A stretch of DNA of 64,000 bases from an uncultured Porphyromonadaceae bacterium (GTDB lineage: Bacteria > Bacteroidota > Bacteroidia > Bacteroidales > Muribaculaceae): contig CABRGT010000004.1 in the NCBI GenBank assembly GCA_902470475.1, positions 14,504 to 78,503 of the forward strand, read 5' to 3'. Under the pieces are notes generated by a model. That model worked only from the letters and a program-made list of their open reading frames with translations, did no database searches and was not told the DNA's origin. The position numbers and the translations under genes were made by a program. The stretch's first letter is position 1; each line of letters opens with the position of its first letter. This document shows positions 15,710-24,691 of the stretch, piece by piece.

Positions 15710-18244
15710 TTAGTATATACATATCTTGAGTGTACCGCAACCGGCGCGTGCGATGTAGACGCCCGGCTCAAGGCCAGTCATCATGACGCAATTCTCGCCT
15801 GTGGCCACGACCGCGCCCCCGAGATCATAGATATCGATCCGGCCTTCTGCCGTGACAGCCGTACCGTCGAAAACGGGTGCCGCAGCCTTGTCTGCAGCGA
15901 CGTCGCCGACCCCTGCCGGACCAAGACGGAAATAACAGATACCGGGCCCGATCTGAACGAGCTGGCCGCCGTAGTTATATCCCATCATGACAGTATAGCG
16001 CTGGCCGGGCACACATTCGGGGAAGCTGACCGAAGTGGTGAACTTCTGCGTCGTGCCTGCCTCTTCATAGATCATATTGTGACCGGCATAGGTGGCAAGG
16101 GCTATCTGTGTGGGATCGCTCTGCAAAGGTGCCGCCACACAGGCATACATCGGATAAGCGAACTTGCCCGACTGCAGTCTGACATCCGCCTCAACCTGGA
16201 TGTCGTTCTTGTCTGCGATCTGATATACGATGGTATTCACCCCGTCGACCGTCTCGGAAACTGCTTCGGCATTTATTACCTTAGGATAGCCCACGACTGA
16301 CATACGGGGCACTCCTGGATTGGGCTGCATGACGACAGGAAGAGATTTCGGAACTGCAAAGAACGTATAGGTCGACTCGTCGAAGTAAGCCATATCTACG
16401 ATAGTGGACTTTTCCACATCGAAATACCGGTCGAGCAGATATATCTGTGTCGACCATTCGCGCTCCACTGTCGAATGAGGTGGAATTGTCACCATAACGC
16501 TCTCGCCGAGCATTTTCATCGTTCCGTCGACAGCGAATGCCGGTGCGAAGCCACGCGAGACTTCAATATCCGAACGGTTCTCGACCGTGATGCTGAACTT
16601 GTTGACCATGCCGTAATACAGGCCTCCGACGATCTTGCTCCTGGTAATCCGTACTTCGGGAACAGCCTCGCTTACAACAGCGTAGTCAGCGCCGCTCTTG
16701 GTCAGCGTGATATAGTTGTAAAATCCCCATGAGTGACCTACCGGTTCCCAAAGCTGGGCATCATCATTGCCGGTACCGATCTGCCGCGTCGCGAAAGTCA
16801 CTTTATATGTACCGTCGGCAAGACCGAGCTTCTTAAGATCAACCGCAGGCTTGAAGTAGGAGGGACCGGTGCCGTAGCCGGGCTGGATCTCAAATTTTAT
16901 ATCACTTACCGGCACGCTCTTTGCAGCCTCGGGATTCCCTGCCGGTTCGAATACAGCCCCGAAAATCACATGAAGCGTCTCAGGTGTATAATTGACCCAC
17001 ATGCATTCGCCTTCGGCGGTCAGACCGAATTTAAGTGTATCATTCTCGGCAATCTCACCTACAAGCGAGCCGGTCTGCATCAGACTTACGGCGCGGTCTT
17101 CGGCCGGCTTGCCTGTGGGTGGCTGAATACCCAGTACGGCATCCTGCGTGAAATTATATCCGCCGCCCGAACCGCCGCCCGAACCAAGTGAATACGGATC
17201 GAGTGCGTCGAGCGAGAAGTAGCCGTTGCTCATGCCGGTCCATCCCCAGTTGAAATGGAAATAACCGTTACCGTCGTAGCCGTCGCACACGAACGAGTGT
17301 CCGCCGCCTATGGTGGAGCCGCCGCCGTAAAGTATCGGACCGACGTCGCGCAGATTCTCATAAAGCATCGTTTCCCACTGCGACAGAGAATAAGACGAGC
17401 GCAGCGCATAAGTGATATTGGGATCGTAGTCGAAATATTTGACCAGACCACGCGAGATGTACATGGCCAGTGCGCCCGACGAATCAGTGCCATAGTCCAT
17501 CTTCACGGCATAGCCGCAGGCTTTCATCAGGTAACCCACCGCATTGGCTTCAGCATCGGTCCAGTCGTTATCAAGATAAATATCCCGCATATTGTCCCAG
17601 TCGAAAGCTTTTAGGGAGAAGTTAAGGGTCAGGCGTTTCTGAATGGACTCGGAATCATAGCTGATTGACCCCTTGCCCCGGACAGGATACTTCCAGTAAT
17701 TCATAACCTGGGCCATTGCTGTCGCCACACACCCCGTATAGCACCGTGAGGCTCCGTAAAGCGGACACTGGCTGTTGTAGGGGGCGTCCTGATCCCAGTC
17801 GGTCTTGATCTGGGGCGCGATGGCAGGACGCGGCACACGCATAGGAGGCTGTGCAGTGAGGCCCCGCGAACTCATGTATTCGATCTGGCGTGAATATTCC
17901 TCGAGCCACCATTTCATCTGTGGCGGCATGGCGTCAGGATCAAAAGAGCCTGTTTCGGCATAGCCAAGCAGCGGCTGAGCGCAGTCATCGGCACTGACTA
18001 TAAGGAATCCGTCGCCGGCTTTCCGGGCACCGAACACATACACCGCGGCATCTCCGCTACGGGTCACGGAAGTGAAAGCGGGTTCGGCCACGGCTGCGCG
18101 TGCCCTGGCGGCCACCGCCTGCGGGCCGGACTCAGCTGTCACACGACTGAGGGCCTCGGCGGGCGAGAGTGTGCGGCCATGTAGTGCCGCGGGTACGGCT
18201 ATCAGAGCCAGGATTGCGAAATATTTAATTTTCATCTCGGACAT
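15710..18244 (-). CDS. Secreted C10-family (streptopain-like) cysteine protease
   Basis: An 844-residue protein. After the signal peptide (about 1-24) comes a Spi/SpeB-type inhibitory prodomain (about 25-130) and then the C10 peptidase domain. The nucleophile is Cys172 in RCYTGCVATAMAQV, the catalytic His316 lies in GGGHSFVCDGY, and the FHFNWGW motif near 330 completes the site. A glycine-rich loop (355-362) follows. Some 470 further residues are beta-rich with no motif I recognise, ending in a sorting-type tail (LEPGVYIARAGCGTLKICIY). The C10 family includes virulence proteases SpeB and PrtT and Bacteroides fragilis Bfp proteases. The start overlaps the stop of the preceding gene (TAATG), indicating coupled translation. 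Confidence 0.9.
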   Translation of the reverse strand: MSEMKIKYFAILALIAVPAALHGRTLSPAEALSRVTAESGPQAVAARARAAVAEPAFTSVTRSGDAAVYVFGARKAGDGFLIVSADDCAQPLLGYAETGSFDPDAMPPQMKWWLEEYSRQIEYMSSRGLTAQPPMRVPRPAIAPQIKTDWDQDAPYNSQCPLYGASRCYTGCVATAMAQVMNYWKYPVRGKGSISYDSESIQKRLTLNFSLKAFDWDNMRDIYLDNDWTDAEANAVGYLMKACGYAVKMDYGTDSSGALAMYISRGLVKYFDYDPNITYALRSSYSLSQWETMLYENLRDVGPILYGGGSTIGGGHSFVCDGYDGNGYFHFNWGWTGMSNGYFSLDALDPYSLGSGGGSGGGYNFTQDAVLGIQPPTGKPAEDRAVSLMQTGSLVGEIAENDTLKFGLTAEGECMWVNYTPETLHVIFGAVFEPAGNPEAAKSVPVSDIKFEIQPGYGTGPSYFKPAVDLKKLGLADGTYKVTFATRQIGTGNDDAQLWEPVGHSWGFYNYITLTKSGADYAVVSEAVPEVRITRSKIVGGLYYGMVNKFSITVENRSDIEVSRGFAPAFAVDGTMKMLGESVMVTIPPHSTVEREWSTQIYLLDRYFDVEKSTIVDMAYFDESTYTFFAVPKSLPVVMQPNPGVPRMSVVGYPKVINAEAVSETVDGVNTIVYQIADKNDIQVEADVRLQSGKFAYPMYACVAAPLQSDPTQIALATYAGHNMIYEEAGTTQKFTTSVSFPECVPGQRYTVMMGYNYGGQLVQIGPGICYFRLGPAGVGDVAADKAAAPVFDGTAVTAEGRIDIYDLGGAVVATGENCVMMTGLEPGVYIARAGCGTLKICIY

Positions 18245-20415
18245 TATTTCTTGACAAATTTACGTACAGAGCTGCCGCTGCGCACTATGTAGATACCGGC
18301 AGGAAGATCGGAGAGTTCTGTTGTACCGGCAGCAGCAGAAGCTACTTTCACACCCTGCAGGCTGAATACCTCCACCGGAGCGTCTGCTACAATCACGTCT
18401 CCGTCGGGAGCGACGGTCAGGCCGCCGCCAGGAATGTCGGCATCGGTAATACCGCCGGACAGATCAAGAGGCAGATTATAATAGTCAGTGCCGATATGTG
18501 TGCGGGCACCGTCGAGATACGACACAGCCAGGAACGGGATGTCGGCGTCGGGATATACATATACACCTCCAAGGTTACCGCGTTCTTCAGGCAAGAGGGC
18601 AAGCAGCAGCCTGCCGTCGGGATTTGTTTCAGAGCGTGGCTGCGAGATATAACATTCCTCCTGGACGGATCCGTCGTCTTTACCGCGTTTGATCAGAACA
18701 AGATATTCCATCTCGCTGTCGCTGTGGATGAGACCGGGCTGAAGTACGGAACCATTGATGAAGCACTGGGGATACATCACGTTGGTCCCGATATTCACTT
18801 CGTCGGTACGGATATGCTGCCCCTGAGCGTCAAGCCATGCCACACGCAGATATACGATGTCATCCTCTTCGGAAGGCATGCGCAGTTCGGCGGCATAACG
18901 ATATGTATCACCGAACGGTACGCGGTCGATATTGGTGGTCATGGCGTCGGGATCAGAGTCCTCGACCTTGAGCATGTAGGGGAAACTGGCGACTGTCTTG
19001 CACGAATACATGTCTACAAAATTATACTGAGTGCCTGATTCGCCCGAACTTACAAAGAATACCTGAGGCTCCTTGCCGGGGATATCGGTCATGATATTGA
19101 ATCCGAGCACTTCCTCGAAAATGATCGAACGCTGCGTGCCGTCGGGATTGTAGATATAGAAATTGTTCACGCCGGATTCGGAAGCGAGGCTGACTTTGTC
19201 AGTACGACGCACGGTAAATGCGAACTTTCCGTCCGTACCATAATGCTTGTTGTCGATATCCTCGCGGTAGCGGAGATCGCCGATCGAATAGAACGAAGCC
19301 GTATAATCGCCTTCGGGCTTGACGACCGGAATGCGCGTCGTCTGTACAAGTTCTGTCTTTCCATCCTTGAGAGCATGGATCTCGATCAGCAGATTGTTGC
19401 TTTCGCGCTGTACTATATCGTCAAGATAACTGTAATATGGCGCGAAATAAGGATCCTCATACTGCGAATATATCAGATACGGCACGCCGTCGACTATTTT
19501 ACCGATCATGTACTGGGAACTTTCCTGATCGCCGGGCAGATTGAGATGAGGCACTTTGTGAGTGCTGACGATAGTCGGAGTTCCACCGGGAGCCGCCTTC
19601 TGATAAGTATCGAGCCGTATGTAGTTGCCGGTGTAATATTCCCACACGGCTTCTGTGCCATCCTTGTCGGCAGGATACTCACCGGATATAATTTCGTGCA
19701 TCAGTGTCATATATATTTCTTCGGGGCCGCCCGGAACGGTGGCATCGAGAACATCCACTATGAGCTCAGGCATAGAATACACGATCTTGTCATATCCCTC
19801 GCCGTCCTTCTCACCATCAAGCTGATACACGACAGTACGGTAATGGTTTACGCCCGGAGTGGTCGAATTCACTGCAAGGCCGAGAGCTATCTCGATCTTG
19901 TCATCGTCGTTAAAGAAATGTCTGGTGACAAGCGGCAGCACATCGCACTGAGGCACACGGACCTCGTCATCGGCATAGCGCATCTTGTCGTCGATCCGGC
20001 CGACAAGCCTGTGGTTTTCGTCATAGATACTGATGTGATATGCCTGAAGAACATATTCGGTGAAATATTGGTTATGTACGATCTCTTTGTTATCAAGATT
20101 GATCGTGTAGTACCACAGCTTGCCGTCAGGGCCGTCGATATCTCCGCCGTTGTTCGACATAGCGAGCGTATGATCCGGACTGTAGCCGTCGGCTGTGACG
20201 GCACGCCACGGTTCGGAAAATACGGCGCGGTTGTTTGCCGCGATGCGGGATGATCGCTCGCCCGCGAAGGCAGCATGATCATTGTGAAGACGGTAGATCT
20301 GCTTCGTAAGATCTATTGCGCCTGTAGTATTCACTGCAATTGCAGCTCCTGCCGCCGAATATAAAAAAATAACGGCAGCCCCAGCCAGTAATGCCGGCAT
20401 GGATAGTTTCTTCAT
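18244..20415 (-). CDS. Exported protein of unknown function with sorting-type tail
   Basis: From the ATG at 20415 the protein has 723 residues; an in-frame extension to 20493 would run through the predicted promoter, so the shorter start is chosen. A signal peptide (MKKLSMPALL..., cleaved near residue 27) precedes a long beta-rich body rich in Asp, Tyr and Gly with many repeating strand patterns, which could form a propeller; this is only an impression. The end (VEVFSLQGVKVASAA..., LPAGIYIVRSG) is a type IX-like sorting tail. It is first in the operon with the C10 protease and is translationally coupled to it by TAATG. No catalytic motif seen. Confidence 0.8.
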   Translation of the reverse strand: MKKLSMPALLAGAAVIFLYSAAGAAIAVNTTGAIDLTKQIYRLHNDHAAFAGERSSRIAANNRAVFSEPWRAVTADGYSPDHTLAMSNNGGDIDGPDGKLWYYTINLDNKEIVHNQYFTEYVLQAYHISIYDENHRLVGRIDDKMRYADDEVRVPQCDVLPLVTRHFFNDDDKIEIALGLAVNSTTPGVNHYRTVVYQLDGEKDGEGYDKIVYSMPELIVDVLDATVPGGPEEIYMTLMHEIISGEYPADKDGTEAVWEYYTGNYIRLDTYQKAAPGGTPTIVSTHKVPHLNLPGDQESSQYMIGKIVDGVPYLIYSQYEDPYFAPYYSYLDDIVQRESNNLLIEIHALKDGKTELVQTTRIPVVKPEGDYTASFYSIGDLRYREDIDNKHYGTDGKFAFTVRRTDKVSLASESGVNNFYIYNPDGTQRSIIFEEVLGFNIMTDIPGKEPQVFFVSSGESGTQYNFVDMYSCKTVASFPYMLKVEDSDPDAMTTNIDRVPFGDTYRYAAELRMPSEEDDIVYLRVAWLDAQGQHIRTDEVNIGTNVMYPQCFINGSVLQPGLIHSDSEMEYLVLIKRGKDDGSVQEECYISQPRSETNPDGRLLLALLPEERGNLGGVYVYPDADIPFLAVSYLDGARTHIGTDYYNLPLDLSGGITDADIPGGGLTVAPDGDVIVADAPVEVFSLQGVKVASAAAGTTELSDLPAGIYIVRSGSSVRKFVKK

Positions 20416-20490
20416 CGGTTTATTATGTTTTATTGATTGGAAATGATCGACTGTAACGTATTGTGTATATGCCATCGGAGATGCACGCGG

Positions 20491-20520
20491 CAAAGGTATG
20501 AATATTTTTCAAAATATCAA
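20491..20520 (-). promoter_or_regulatory. Promoter of the secreted-protein operon
   Basis: On the minus strand TTG at 20518-20520, a 19-base spacer and TACCTTTG at 20491-20498. The leader to the ATG at 20415 is about 70 bases. Confidence 0.6.
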
Positions 20521-20626
20521 CAATTTTATCACATTTTTCAGAATCGTTTACGGCATTTTCCCTACATTTTTTAATTTTTTACTTAATTTAACTGCTAAAA
20601 TGTCATTTTTAACATGGAAAAATCAT

Positions 20627-20634
20627 TAACTTTG
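20627..20634 (+). promoter_or_regulatory. ribD promoter -7 element
   Basis: TAACTTTG ends 12 bases before the ribD start. No riboflavin (FMN) riboswitch fits in so short a leader. The AT-rich stretch 20499-20626 has no gene. Confidence 0.6.
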
Positions 20635-20646
20635 TAACAGCAAAAT

Positions 20647-21666
20647 ATGAAAATCGATCCGAAATATATGCAGCGGGCGCTCGAGCTTGCCGCCCATGGC
20701 CGGGGGGCTACCACGCCCAACCCGATGGTAGGCGCAGTCATCGTCGCGCCCGATGGCCGCATAATTGGCGAAGGATACCACCGGCGGTGCGGAGAGGCAC
20801 ATGCCGAGGTCAACGCCATAAGCTCGGTCAGTACTGCCGACAGACCTCTGCTCGCCGATGCCACCATGTACGTGACGCTGGAGCCATGCTCGCACTACGG
20901 CAAAACGCCTCCATGCGCCGAACTGATAATCCGCACCGGAATTCCGCGTGTAGTGGTCGGAGCCACCGATCCGTTCGTCAGTGTCTCCGGCCGTGGCATA
21001 GCCATGCTCCGCGAGGCCGGCATAGAAGTGGCCACAGGTGTGATGGCGGAAGAATCAAGACGACTCAACGCGCGCTTCATGACGGCACACGAGCAGCAGC
21101 GACCATGGATTACTCTCAAATGGGCCCAGTCGGCCGACGGATTCATCGACAGCGACCGCCCCGACGGCCGCCCTCACCGGTTCTCAAGCACACTCACACA
21201 GACGCTGACACACCGTCTGCGTTCGCTCCACGACGCCATACTGGTCGGTTCCGGCACTGTAATAGCCGACAGCCCCCGCCTCGACTGCCGGCTGTGGCCG
21301 ACCGTACGGCAGCCGCGTCCAGTGATTCTCGACAGGCGCCGCCGCATCGGTCCCGACAAAATATCCACGGCAACCGAACCGCTGATCATGACCGACGGCT
21401 CCGATCTGCGCGGCATCATGTCATCATTATATAGTAATGGTGTCACCTCCGTATTGGTCGAAGGTGGAGCCGCTGTACTGCAATCCTTTATAGACTCAGG
21501 ACTATGGGATGTCGCCCGGGTGGAGACTTCGCCCGAACGACTCGTCACACACGGTACCGTACACGCCCCGATACTTACAGCTCAGGCAGTCCACTCCGAA
21601 TGTTTCGGAGGTAACCGTGTAGACATATTCTCCAATAATGGGCTGTTTAGCGTTAAAAACCTATAA
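20647..21666 (+). CDS. ribD: Bifunctional riboflavin deaminase/reductase
   Basis: Carries out two steps of riboflavin synthesis: deamination of the pyrimidine intermediate and reduction of its ribose side chain. The 339-residue protein has the usual two domains. The deaminase domain (about 1-145) shows the zinc site His52, Glu54 (GEAHAEVNA), Cys81 and Cys90 (EPCSHYGKTPPC). The NADPH-dependent reductase domain (about 146-339) begins after RPWITLKWAQSADGF and includes the VEGGAAVLQSF glycine turn. Its own -7 element stands directly upstream; the next gene has another promoter, so ribD is probably monocistronic. It is expressed opposite to the secreted-protein operon. Confidence 0.94.
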   Translation: MKIDPKYMQRALELAAHGRGATTPNPMVGAVIVAPDGRIIGEGYHRRCGEAHAEVNAISSVSTADRPLLADATMYVTLEPCSHYGKTPPCAELIIRTGIPRVVVGATDPFVSVSGRGIAMLREAGIEVATGVMAEESRRLNARFMTAHEQQRPWITLKWAQSADGFIDSDRPDGRPHRFSSTLTQTLTHRLRSLHDAILVGSGTVIADSPRLDCRLWPTVRQPRPVILDRRRRIGPDKISTATEPLIMTDGSDLRGIMSSLYSNGVTSVLVEGGAAVLQSFIDSGLWDVARVETSPERLVTHGTVHAPILTAQAVHSECFGGNRVDIFSNNGLFSVKNL

Positions 21667-21726
21667 AATTCGCACTTTTCCCATCATTTATCGCACTTCC
21701 ATAGCCCTAATTTTCGTGCGAAGTTA

Positions 21727-21734
21727 TAACTTTG
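21727..21734 (+). promoter_or_regulatory. -7 promoter element of the envelope assembly operon
   Basis: TAACTTTG, 23 bases before the ATG at 21758, likely driving DUF6242 through the two ompH genes. Confidence 0.6.
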
Positions 21735-21757
21735 CAAACTGAAATATATTGTTCATC

Positions 21758-23230
21758 ATGATTAAGAAGCTTGCAATAAGTTTTGCTGTGGGAGTCTCGG
21801 CAGCCGCTTTGGCATCGTGTAATTCCTCGTCAACCGACTATGTCGAAGAGACTTACTCGGCGGCAGCCGTGCGTACATTCCACTTAAGCAAAAATGACAG
21901 CATACTGGCCAACCTCGACTCCGTATTCTTCTCCATCGACCTCATCAAAGGGCAGATATACAATGCCACGCCGATGCCTTACGGCACGAAAGTGACAGCT
22001 CTGACTCCGGTGATAACGTCGCTCAACGGATTCTCCGTAGCCGAACTCACCGTCAAACGCGCCGGGAAGTCGGATACGACATACAACTACATAACCAATT
22101 CATCCGACACCATCGACTTCACGAATCCGGTGAAACTCCGCGTGGTGTCGCCCGACGGCCTGTGCGAGCGCACATACACTATCACGGTCAACGTCTACGC
22201 CGAGAATACCGACTCCCTGGCATGGGATCAGCTCGACCGACGTACGCTTCCCTCATCATTCCCATATCCCACCGAACAGCACACGGTGCGCCAGAATAAT
22301 ACATTGCATTGCCTCACCGCCTATCAGGGCGCGTACTGTATGGCCACTCTTCAGGGAAGCCTCGACGCCATCACCGGTTCCGGCTCAGATCTGGGCGAAT
22401 GGGACAAAAGAAACATATCATTTCCAGCATCGCCGCGTCTGTCGACTTTCACTGCCACTGACGACGCCCTCTATATAATCTGCGAGGACGGACTGCTCTA
22501 CCGCTCGACCGATACCGGTGCGACCTGGACCTCTACCGGCTGTGCATGGTCGACGATCTACGGCGGATACGGCACTACGCTCACAGGCGCCGCTACCGAC
22601 AACTCCGGCAACTGGACCCTGCAGACATACCCTGGAACAAAATCGACACCGATACCGCAGGATATGCCCGTGAACGGCACCTCTCCCGCTGTGATCTATT
22701 CGTTCGCAATGAGCGACACTCCGCAGATGCTGATCGTCGGAGGCCGCAAAAAGGATGGTTCTCTTTCGGCCGACACCTGGGGCTATGATGGTTCGTCGTG
22801 GGCAAAGATATCCCGGCGCGGACTGCCTGAAGGCCTGGAAGGCATGACTGTGGCACCCTACTACACCATCAGTACGGCCGCCGACTGGACTACACGCTCG
22901 ATTCCCACTCTGGTGGCCATCGGAGGCCGTAAAGCCGACGGCAAGAACAACACCACAGTATATATATCCAATGACTACGGCATCAACTGGGCCAAGGCGG
23001 GTCCGAGTCTCCAGCTCCCGACATACATCCCGGCGATGTACGGCGCCCAGACGTTCACCATATCGTCCACTCTTTCAGGCTCGATCTATCGGCCTGCCAT
23101 AAAAGTCCCGAGTGAGACGTGGAAAGTGCCCTACATCTACATGTTCGGCGGCATCAACGAAAGCGGCCAGACGTCCAACAACGTATGGCGCGGCGTAATC
23201 AATCTGTTAAGCCTCAAACCAGTAGAATGA
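21758..23230 (+). CDS. DUF6242-family lipoprotein, beta-propeller-like
   Basis: A 490-residue lipoprotein. The signal peptide ends at the lipobox Cys21 (LASC). An N-terminal domain of about 120 residues with a cadherin- or Ig-like strand pattern (KVTALTPVITSLNGF) is followed by a C-terminal half with sialidase- or Kelch-like repeats such as YRSTDTGATWTSTG and YISNDYGINWAKAG, pointing to a beta-propeller. The layout matches the DUF6242 family of Bacteroidales; its biochemical role is not known. A TTG upstream at 21749 in frame is not preferred. It is the first gene of the run leading to bamA, seven bases before the next gene. Confidence 0.85.
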   Translation: MIKKLAISFAVGVSAAALASCNSSSTDYVEETYSAAAVRTFHLSKNDSILANLDSVFFSIDLIKGQIYNATPMPYGTKVTALTPVITSLNGFSVAELTVKRAGKSDTTYNYITNSSDTIDFTNPVKLRVVSPDGLCERTYTITVNVYAENTDSLAWDQLDRRTLPSSFPYPTEQHTVRQNNTLHCLTAYQGAYCMATLQGSLDAITGSGSDLGEWDKRNISFPASPRLSTFTATDDALYIICEDGLLYRSTDTGATWTSTGCAWSTIYGGYGTTLTGAATDNSGNWTLQTYPGTKSTPIPQDMPVNGTSPAVIYSFAMSDTPQMLIVGGRKKDGSLSADTWGYDGSSWAKISRRGLPEGLEGMTVAPYYTISTAADWTTRSIPTLVAIGGRKADGKNNTTVYISNDYGINWAKAGPSLQLPTYIPAMYGAQTFTISSTLSGSIYRPAIKVPSETWKVPYIYMFGGINESGQTSNNVWRGVINLLSLKPVE

Positions 23231-23237
23231 TCGGCTG

Positions 23238-23936
23238 ATGTCATCGATCCGATTACATATCACCGCTCTCATGCTTCTTGCCGCAGGTACCGTTGCCGGG
23301 TGCTTCGCGCAAGCTCCCACGGCGCCCTACAAGTTCGACTTCGGCGCCAATATCGGCATGAGCGGATATATCGGCGACGCCAACTCATCCAACCCCTTCA
23401 AGCATCCAGGATTCACGGCCGACGCCGCCGGGCGCTACATAATCGACACTCGCTGGGCCGTGCGCGCCTCGCTGGGCATGCAGACACTCAGCGGCAACAC
23501 AGCCGACATATCGAACGTGCTGCCCGACGGCGCACACTATGAATTTACCTCCACGGTCATTGATCTCAACGTACGCGGTGAAGCCAACTTCTTCCCGTAC
23601 GGCATCGGCGAGACCTACAAGCGGCTGAAACGCTGGACTCCCTATCTGGCCGTCGGAATAGGCATGGGCATAGCCACCAGCGGCGGCAAAACATCCGTAG
23701 CCCCTACCTTGCCGATGGCTTTCGGATTCAAATACAAGCCACGCGAACGCATCAACCTCTTCATCGAATTCTCGATGACCAAGATATTCAGCGACCATGT
23801 CGACGGGCCCGACCTCGCCGACATAAACCTGATAAAAACAGATTTTTATAAAAACACCGACTGGGTTTCACGGCTCACCGTCGGCATTTCTTATGAATTC
23901 GGCAAGCGTTGCGAGACCTGCCACTATGTAGACTGA
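23238..23936 (+). CDS. DUF6089-family outer-membrane beta-barrel protein
   Basis: A 232-residue exported protein with a signal peptide (cleaved after about residue 25, CFAQA). The mature part has alternating aromatic and glycine patterns of a small porin-like barrel (FDFGANIGMSGYIGD, RWTPYLAVGIGMG) and ends with a C-terminal strand followed by two cysteines (CETC). It matches DUF6089, a Bacteroidota family regularly found directly before uppS and bamA. That context suggests a role in outer-membrane biogenesis, but no function is established. Five bases separate it from uppS. Confidence 0.87.
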   Translation: MSSIRLHITALMLLAAGTVAGCFAQAPTAPYKFDFGANIGMSGYIGDANSSNPFKHPGFTADAAGRYIIDTRWAVRASLGMQTLSGNTADISNVLPDGAHYEFTSTVIDLNVRGEANFFPYGIGETYKRLKRWTPYLAVGIGMGIATSGGKTSVAPTLPMAFGFKYKPRERINLFIEFSMTKIFSDHVDGPDLADINLIKTDFYKNTDWVSRLTVGISYEFGKRCETCHYVD

Positions 23937-23941
23937 CGCCC

Positions 23942-24691
23942 ATGAATTTACCAGAAAATTTCGATCCGAATCGAGTTCCGGCCCATATAGCCATCATAAT
24001 GGACGGAAACGGCCGCTGGGCTACCGAACGGGGATTCGACCGCTCGGCAGGCCACGTCGAAGGTGTCGCAACGGTACGCCGCATCACCGAAGCAGCCTCC
24101 GAACTCGGAGTAAAATACCTCACACTCTATACCTTCTCGACCGAGAACTGGAACAGACCCAAAGCAGAGGTCGACACGCTGATGCACCTGATCGTAAGCG
24201 CCATCGAACGTGAAACCCCGGACCTGATAAAAAACAACGTGTCGCTGCGCGTAATCGGTGACACGGCCCGTATGCCGGAGGAGGCCCGCGCGCGTCTGGA
24301 ACAATGCATATCCGACACTTCCCATTGTACCGGCCTGCGCCTGGTGCTCGCGATCAGCTACTCTGCGCGCTGGGACATCGTCAACGCCTCCCGACAGATT
24401 GCCGCAGAAGCAGCAGACGGCTCGCTCAACCCTGAAAATATCGACAGCACTACCCTCTCGACCCGCCTGTCGACCGCATTTATGCCCGATCCCGATCTGC
24501 TTATCCGCACCGGCGGCGACCTCCGCATCAGCAACTTCCTCTTATGGGAGATCGCATACACAGAGATTTTCGTCACCCCCACATACTGGCCGGCTTTCAC
24601 CAAGGACGATTTCGCCCGGGCGATAGCCGACTACCAACAACGCCAGCGCCGCTTCGGCCTAACCGGCGATCAAGTCACCAACCGCCAATGA
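23942..24691 (+). CDS. uppS: Isoprenyl transferase (undecaprenyl diphosphate synthase)
   Basis: Cytosolic, membrane-associated cis-prenyltransferase that adds isopentenyl units to farnesyl diphosphate, giving the C55 carrier for peptidoglycan and surface polysaccharides. From the ATG at 23942 it has 249 residues, the family length. The signature HIAIIMDGNGRWA (catalytic Asp and Asn) is near residue 20, and the conserved C-terminal block DLLIRTGGDLRISNFLLWE is present. An in-frame ATG at 23909 would overlap the preceding gene and is rejected. The last codons overlap the bamA start (ATGA). Confidence 0.95.
   Translation: MNLPENFDPNRVPAHIAIIMDGNGRWATERGFDRSAGHVEGVATVRRITEAASELGVKYLTLYTFSTENWNRPKAEVDTLMHLIVSAIERETPDLIKNNVSLRVIGDTARMPEEARARLEQCISDTSHCTGLRLVLAISYSARWDIVNASRQIAAEAADGSLNPENIDSTTLSTRLSTAFMPDPDLLIRTGGDLRISNFLLWEIAYTEIFVTPTYWPAFTKDDFARAIADYQQRQRRFGLTGDQVTNRQ

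Noticed and set aside
20494..20646. Possible FMN riboswitch before ribD
   Set aside because: The -7 box leaves a leader of only a few bases, and no conserved RFN-like sequence is visible.
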